Below, in pieces: positions 60,899 through 64,000 of a stretch of 64,000 nucleotides of DNA. The DNA lies in assembly GCF_900113185.1 (NCBI RefSeq), contig NZ_FOZD01000001.1:2108001-2172000 (forward strand), given 5' to 3'. How positions within the stretch are numbered: the first letter of the stretch is position 1; every line of letters starts with the position of its first letter. This stretch comes from Agromyces sp. CF514. Lineage in GTDB: Bacteria; Actinomycetota; Actinomycetes; Actinomycetales; Microbacteriaceae. The position numbers were made by a program, and so were the translations under genes. The notes under the pieces were generated by a model that was not told the origin of the DNA, did not search any database, and worked only from the letters and a program-made list of their open reading frames with translations.

Positions 60899-61255
60899 AT
60901 GGCCCACAATGCAGAACTCGGTCGGCGCGGCGAACAACTCGCAGCCGATCACCTGGAATCACGCGGACTCCGCGTGATCGACCGCAACTGGCGGTGCGTG
61001 CACGGCGAGATCGACCTCGTCGCGCGCGACGGCGAAGCGACGGTCTTCGTCGAGGTGAAGACGCGGACCTCGCACGACTACGGCCACCCGTTCGCCGCGA
61101 TCACGCCCCCGAAGCTCGCCCGACTGCGCCGGCTGGCGATCGCATGGTGCGAGGCGACGGAGGCGGGGGTCGCACGCATCCGCATCGATGCGGTCGCGGT
61201 GCTCGCCCCGGCCGACGCGCCCGCGATCATCGAGCACCTCGAGGGCATCGGCTGA
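60899..61255 (+). CDS. yraN: YraN family (UPF0102) nuclease-fold protein
   Basis: 118 residues with the restriction-endonuclease-like motif [24 protein letters not shown] and VFVEVKTR (the E/D-x-K core). The biochemical role is unsettled, but its neighbours comM and dprA suggest DNA processing. GGAGG at 60886-60890 supports the ATG at 60899; an upstream in-frame ATG at 60881 is weaker. It overlaps comM by one base (TGATG). Confidence 0.93.
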   Translation: MAHNAELGRRGEQLAADHLESRGLRVIDRNWRCVHGEIDLVARDGEATVFVEVKTRTSHDYGHPFAAITPPKLARLRRLAIAWCEATEAGVARIRIDAVAVLAPADAPAIIEHLEGIG

Positions 61256-62793
61256 TGGTCGTCGCCAGAACCCACGCCGTCGCCCTGCTCGGGCTCACCG
61301 GATCGATCGTCGAGGTCGAGGCCGACCTGTCGGCCCAGCTCCCGGGCTTCTCGATCATCGGGCTGCCCGACGCGGCGCTCGGCGAGGCCCGCGAGCGCGT
61401 GCGCGCCGCGGCCGTCAACGCGGGGTGCCCGCTGCCGCAGCGCAAGCTCACGGTCAACCTCTCACCGGCCGCGCTGCCCAAGCACGGGTCCGGATTCGAC
61501 CTGGCGATCGCCGTCGCATGCCTCGCCGCCGCGGGCGAGGTGTCGGTCGAGTCCGTCGCACGCGTCGTGCACCTCGGCGAGCTGGGCCTCGACGGCCGCC
61601 TGCGCCCGATCGACGGCATCCTCCCCGCCGTGCTCGCTGCGGCGCGCGCCGGCCATCGAACCGTCATGGTGCCGCAGTCGAACGCCGACGAGGCCTCCCT
61701 CGTACCCGAGATCGACATCGTCGGAGTCGTGTCGTTGCTCGACGCGGCGATCCACCACGGCGGCCGGTTCGAGGCACGCGACGCCCTCGCAGTGCCCGTG
61801 GTGCGAGCCGACCCGGCGGGCACGGCCGAGGCAGCCGGCGACCTCGCCGACGTCGCAGGCAACACCGATGCCGTCGAGGCGCTGCTCACCGCGGCCGCCG
61901 GAGGCCACCACCTGTCCCTCATCGGTCCGCCCGGAGCAGGCAAGACGATGCTGGCGTCGCGTCTGCCCGGCATCCTGCCCGATCTCGATGCCGATGCCGC
62001 GCTCGAGGTCTCGTGCCTGCGTTCGCTCTCGGGCCACCCGGTCGGCTCGGGCCTGTCGTTCCGGCCGCCGTTCGAGGCGCCCCACCACACGGCGACCGCG
62101 GCGGCGATGGTCGGCGGCGGCAGCAGGCTCATCAGGCCGGGGGCCGCGGCCCGCGCGAGCCACGGCGTGCTGTTCCTCGACGAGGCGCCGGAGTTCCCGT
62201 CCGCCGTGCTCGACGTGCTCCGTCAACCGCTCGAGTCCGGCACGATCAGCATTCACCGGGCGAACGCGGTCGCGAGCTTCCCCGCCCGCTTCCAGCTGAT
62301 CATCGCCGCGAATCCGTGTCCGTGCGGCCTCGACGGCACGGCCGAGTGCACCTGCCCGCCGAACGCGCGTCGACGCTACCTCGCGCGCATCTCGGGGCCC
62401 CTGCTCGACCGCATCGACCTGCAGCTCAAGGTGCCGCGCCTGACGGCCGCCGGCCTGCGCGCCACACGAGAACGGCCCGGCATGAGCAGCGCCCAGGCGA
62501 GGGCCAAGGTCGGCGAGGCGCGGGCGACCGCCGCGGAACGGCTTCGCGGCACGCCGTGGCGAACGAACGCGCAGATGCCCGGACCGTGGCTCCGGGGCGC
62601 AGGCGGCCTGCACCCGGGCGGTCGCGCGACCACCGCGCTCGACCGATCGCTCGAACGGGGCGGCATCACGATGCGCGGGTACGACCGCGTGCTGAAGACC
62701 GCATGGACGCTTGCGGATCTCGAAGGCGCGCCGAGGCCGGACGCATCCCACATCGGCCAGGCGCTCTTCTACCGCCAGGGCATCGCGCGATGA
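61255..62793 (+). CDS. comM: ComM/YifB-family Mg-chelatase-like ATPase
   Basis: 512 residues: N-terminal Lon-substrate-like domain (GLTGSIVEVEADLSAQLPG), AAA+ core with Walker A GPPGAGKTMLASRLPG and Walker B GVLFLDEAPEF, a zinc-like Cys group in CPCGLDGTAECTCPP, and a C-terminal Mg-chelatase helical domain. ComM is a helicase that promotes branch migration during integration of transformed DNA. It overlaps dprA by four bases (ATGA), consistent with a shared role in DNA uptake. Confidence 0.95.
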   Translation: MVVARTHAVALLGLTGSIVEVEADLSAQLPGFSIIGLPDAALGEARERVRAAAVNAGCPLPQRKLTVNLSPAALPKHGSGFDLAIAVACLAAAGEVSVESVARVVHLGELGLDGRLRPIDGILPAVLAAARAGHRTVMVPQSNADEASLVPEIDIVGVVSLLDAAIHHGGRFEARDALAVPVVRADPAGTAEAAGDLADVAGNTDAVEALLTAAAGGHHLSLIGPPGAGKTMLASRLPGILPDLDADAALEVSCLRSLSGHPVGSGLSFRPPFEAPHHTATAAAMVGGGSRLIRPGAAARASHGVLFLDEAPEFPSAVLDVLRQPLESGTISIHRANAVASFPARFQLIIAANPCPCGLDGTAECTCPPNARRRYLARISGPLLDRIDLQLKVPRLTAAGLRATRERPGMSSAQARAKVGEARATAAERLRGTPWRTNAQMPGPWLRGAGGLHPGGRATTALDRSLERGGITMRGYDRVLKTAWTLADLEGAPRPDASHIGQALFYRQGIAR

Positions 62794-64000
62794 GCGTCGT
62801 CGCACGCGCGGCGCTTCACCTGCAGCGCGAATTCGCGCTGGTCAGGCCGTCGAGCGCATCGTCGCAGGTCGTGGAATCGCCGCAATCGTCCGACTCATCG
62901 GGATCGTCAGGATCCTCAGCCGACCTGCACTCGCCCGCCGGGGTCGAGGCGTTCGCGCGAGCGGTGCTCGGCACGCTCGCCGAACCCGGCGATGGAGCAC
63001 TCGGGCGCCTGATCGCCGCGCTCGGCGCGACCCGAACGGCCGACCTCCTGCTCGAGGCGGCATCCGTCCACCGGATCACGGGCGAGGCCGCAGACGGGGG
63101 CGAGTCGTTCACGGCGAAGGAGGTCGAAACCGCGCTCGCAAGATGGACCCCACGCATCGACCATGCCTCCTTCGTGCGCGGGCTCGCGCAGTCCGAACGG
63201 GTCGGTGCCGCCTTCCTCGTACCCGGCGACGCGTCGTGGCCCGTCGGCGTCGACGACCTCGGCGTGCACGCCCCGCTCGGGCTCTGGGTTCGAGGCGACG
63301 TGCGGCACCTCCGGCCCGACGCGCCTGCCGTCGCATTGGTCGGTGCACGCGCAGCGACCGGATACGGCGAGCACATGACCATGGAGCTCTCGGCGGGGCT
63401 CGTCGATCGCGGACTCACGATCGTGTCCGGCGGCGCGTACGGCATCGACGGCATGGCGCACCGCGCCGCGCTGGCCAGCGAAGGTGCCACGGTCGCCTTC
63501 CTCGCGGGCGGCGTCGATCGGTTCTACCCGGTCGGGCACGACGGCCTGCTGCAGCGCATCGCCGAGACCGGTGCCGTGGTGTCCGAGCTGCCGTGCGGCG
63601 CCTCGCCGACGAAGTGGCGATTCCTCCAGCGCAACAGGCTGATCGCCGCCGCGAGCGCAGCGACGGTCGTGCTCGAAGCGGGTGCGCGGTCGGGGTCGCT
63701 CAACACGGCGGCGCATGCAGCCGCCCTCGGCCGTCCGCTGGGGGCCCTCCCCGGTCCGGTCACGAGTCCGGCATCGGCCGGATGCCACCGGCTGCTTCGC
63801 GAGTTCGATGCGGTGTGCGTCGTGAACGCCGACCAGGTCGTCGAGCTCATGGGTGGCATCGCACGGGCCGAGAGTACGGCCGCCTCCGGTGAGGAGGGCG
63901 TCGCCGAGGGCATGCCCGTCGTGCCCGCGGGCACCGGGTCGGAGGCCTCGCCCACGGCCGTCCGAGTGCTCGACGCACTCAGCATGCGGGCGCCTCGCGA
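62790..64000 (+). CDS. dprA: DNA-processing protein DprA, 5' part
   Basis: 403 codons are visible and the frame is open at the window edge. DprA protects incoming single-stranded DNA and loads RecA. The Rossmann-like core is complete: VALVGARAATGYGEHM, IVSGGAYGIDGMAHRAAL, SELPCGASPTKWRFLQRNR, EAGARSGSLNTAAHAAALGR. A Ser/Asp/Gly-rich stretch at about residues 20-47 is an unusual insertion between the first helix and the rest of the N-terminal domain. The start overlaps the comM stop. A C-terminal winged helix may begin near the end (SEASPTAVRVLDALSM). Confidence 0.94.
   Translation, partial: MSVVARAALHLQREFALVRPSSASSQVVESPQSSDSSGSSGSSADLHSPAGVEAFARAVLGTLAEPGDGALGRLIAALGATRTADLLLEAASVHRITGEAADGGESFTAKEVETALARWTPRIDHASFVRGLAQSERVGAAFLVPGDASWPVGVDDLGVHAPLGLWVRGDVRHLRPDAPAVALVGARAATGYGEHMTMELSAGLVDRGLTIVSGGAYGIDGMAHRAALASEGATVAFLAGGVDRFYPVGHDGLLQRIAETGAVVSELPCGASPTKWRFLQRNRLIAAASAATVVLEAGARSGSLNTAAHAAALGRPLGALPGPVTSPASAGCHRLLREFDAVCVVNADQVVELMGGIARAESTAASGEEGVAEGMPVVPAGTGSEASPTAVRVLDALSMRAPR

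Overview
This 64-kb window is a high-GC (roughly 70%) stretch of an actinobacterial chromosome. The gene set and local order (MoxR/DUF58/transglutaminase operons, ddl-DUF3515-thiL, recG-coaD, DUF177-rpmF-rnc-mutM-smc-ftsY-ffh, rpsP-KH-rimM-trmD, rplS-lepB-rnhB-DUF2469-yraN-comM-dprA) point to the Micrococcales, most likely Microbacteriaceae of the Agromyces/Microbacterium kind. That placement is my inference; no rRNA is present. I see no tRNA, rRNA, insertion sequence, prophage or CRISPR array. Genes are packed tightly, often with ATGA or GTGA overlaps, and no gene-free gap exceeds 300 bases.

Layout. 1-6.6 kb: the end of a secreted Ig-like/fibronectin III protein, then a MoxR ATPase, a DUF58 protein, a membrane transglutaminase-like protein that has lost its catalytic Cys and His, and an FHA protein. 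6.6-13.1 kb: a leucine-rich 17-codon leader peptide, leuCD, murA, plsC, gpsA and ddl. 13.1-21.1 kb: a DUF3515 lipoprotein, a fused solute-binding/VWA protein, thiL, rsmD, a TPR-like protein, recG and coaD. 21.1-25.8 kb: a second MoxR/DUF58/transglutaminase operon, this one with an intact catalytic site. 25.8-36.2 kb: DUF177-rpmF-rnc-mutM, a two-domain GNAT enzyme, smc-ftsY-ffh. 36.2-43.0 kb: an accessory block with two paralogous secreted proteins built from 45-residue calcium-loop repeats, a spermidine-synthase-like enzyme, a GH1 beta-glucosidase and a YbdK-type carboxylate-amine ligase. 43.2-45.2 kb: rpsP-KH-rimM-trmD. 45.3-56.8 kb: a complete nitrate/nitrite assimilation island. 56.9-64 kb: map, a membrane protein, rplS, lepB, rnhB, DUF2469, yraN, comM and the start of dprA.

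The nitrogen island sits between trmD and rplS, which are neighbours in most bacteria. NarK imports nitrate; NasA with the flavoprotein NasB reduces it to nitrite; NirB/NirD reduces nitrite to ammonium; CobA and the CbiX-type chelatase supply siroheme steps; NnaR (a HemD fold fused to a winged helix) is the likely local activator. All four promoters of the island share one architecture: a GAAAC half-site, exactly 10 bases, then a TAnnnT -10 box, with further GlnR-type half-sites spaced 11 or 22 bases upstream. This is the strongest regulatory signal in the window.

Other notable signals: a probable leucine attenuator before leuC, a structured leader before rplS, a perfect 17-bp inverted repeat enclosing the likely lepB promoter, a recurring leaderless-promoter signature (TAnnnT, six bases, start codon), terminator-like hairpins at all five gap-separated convergent junctions, and a strong excess of the octamer GGCATCCG/CGGATGCC throughout.
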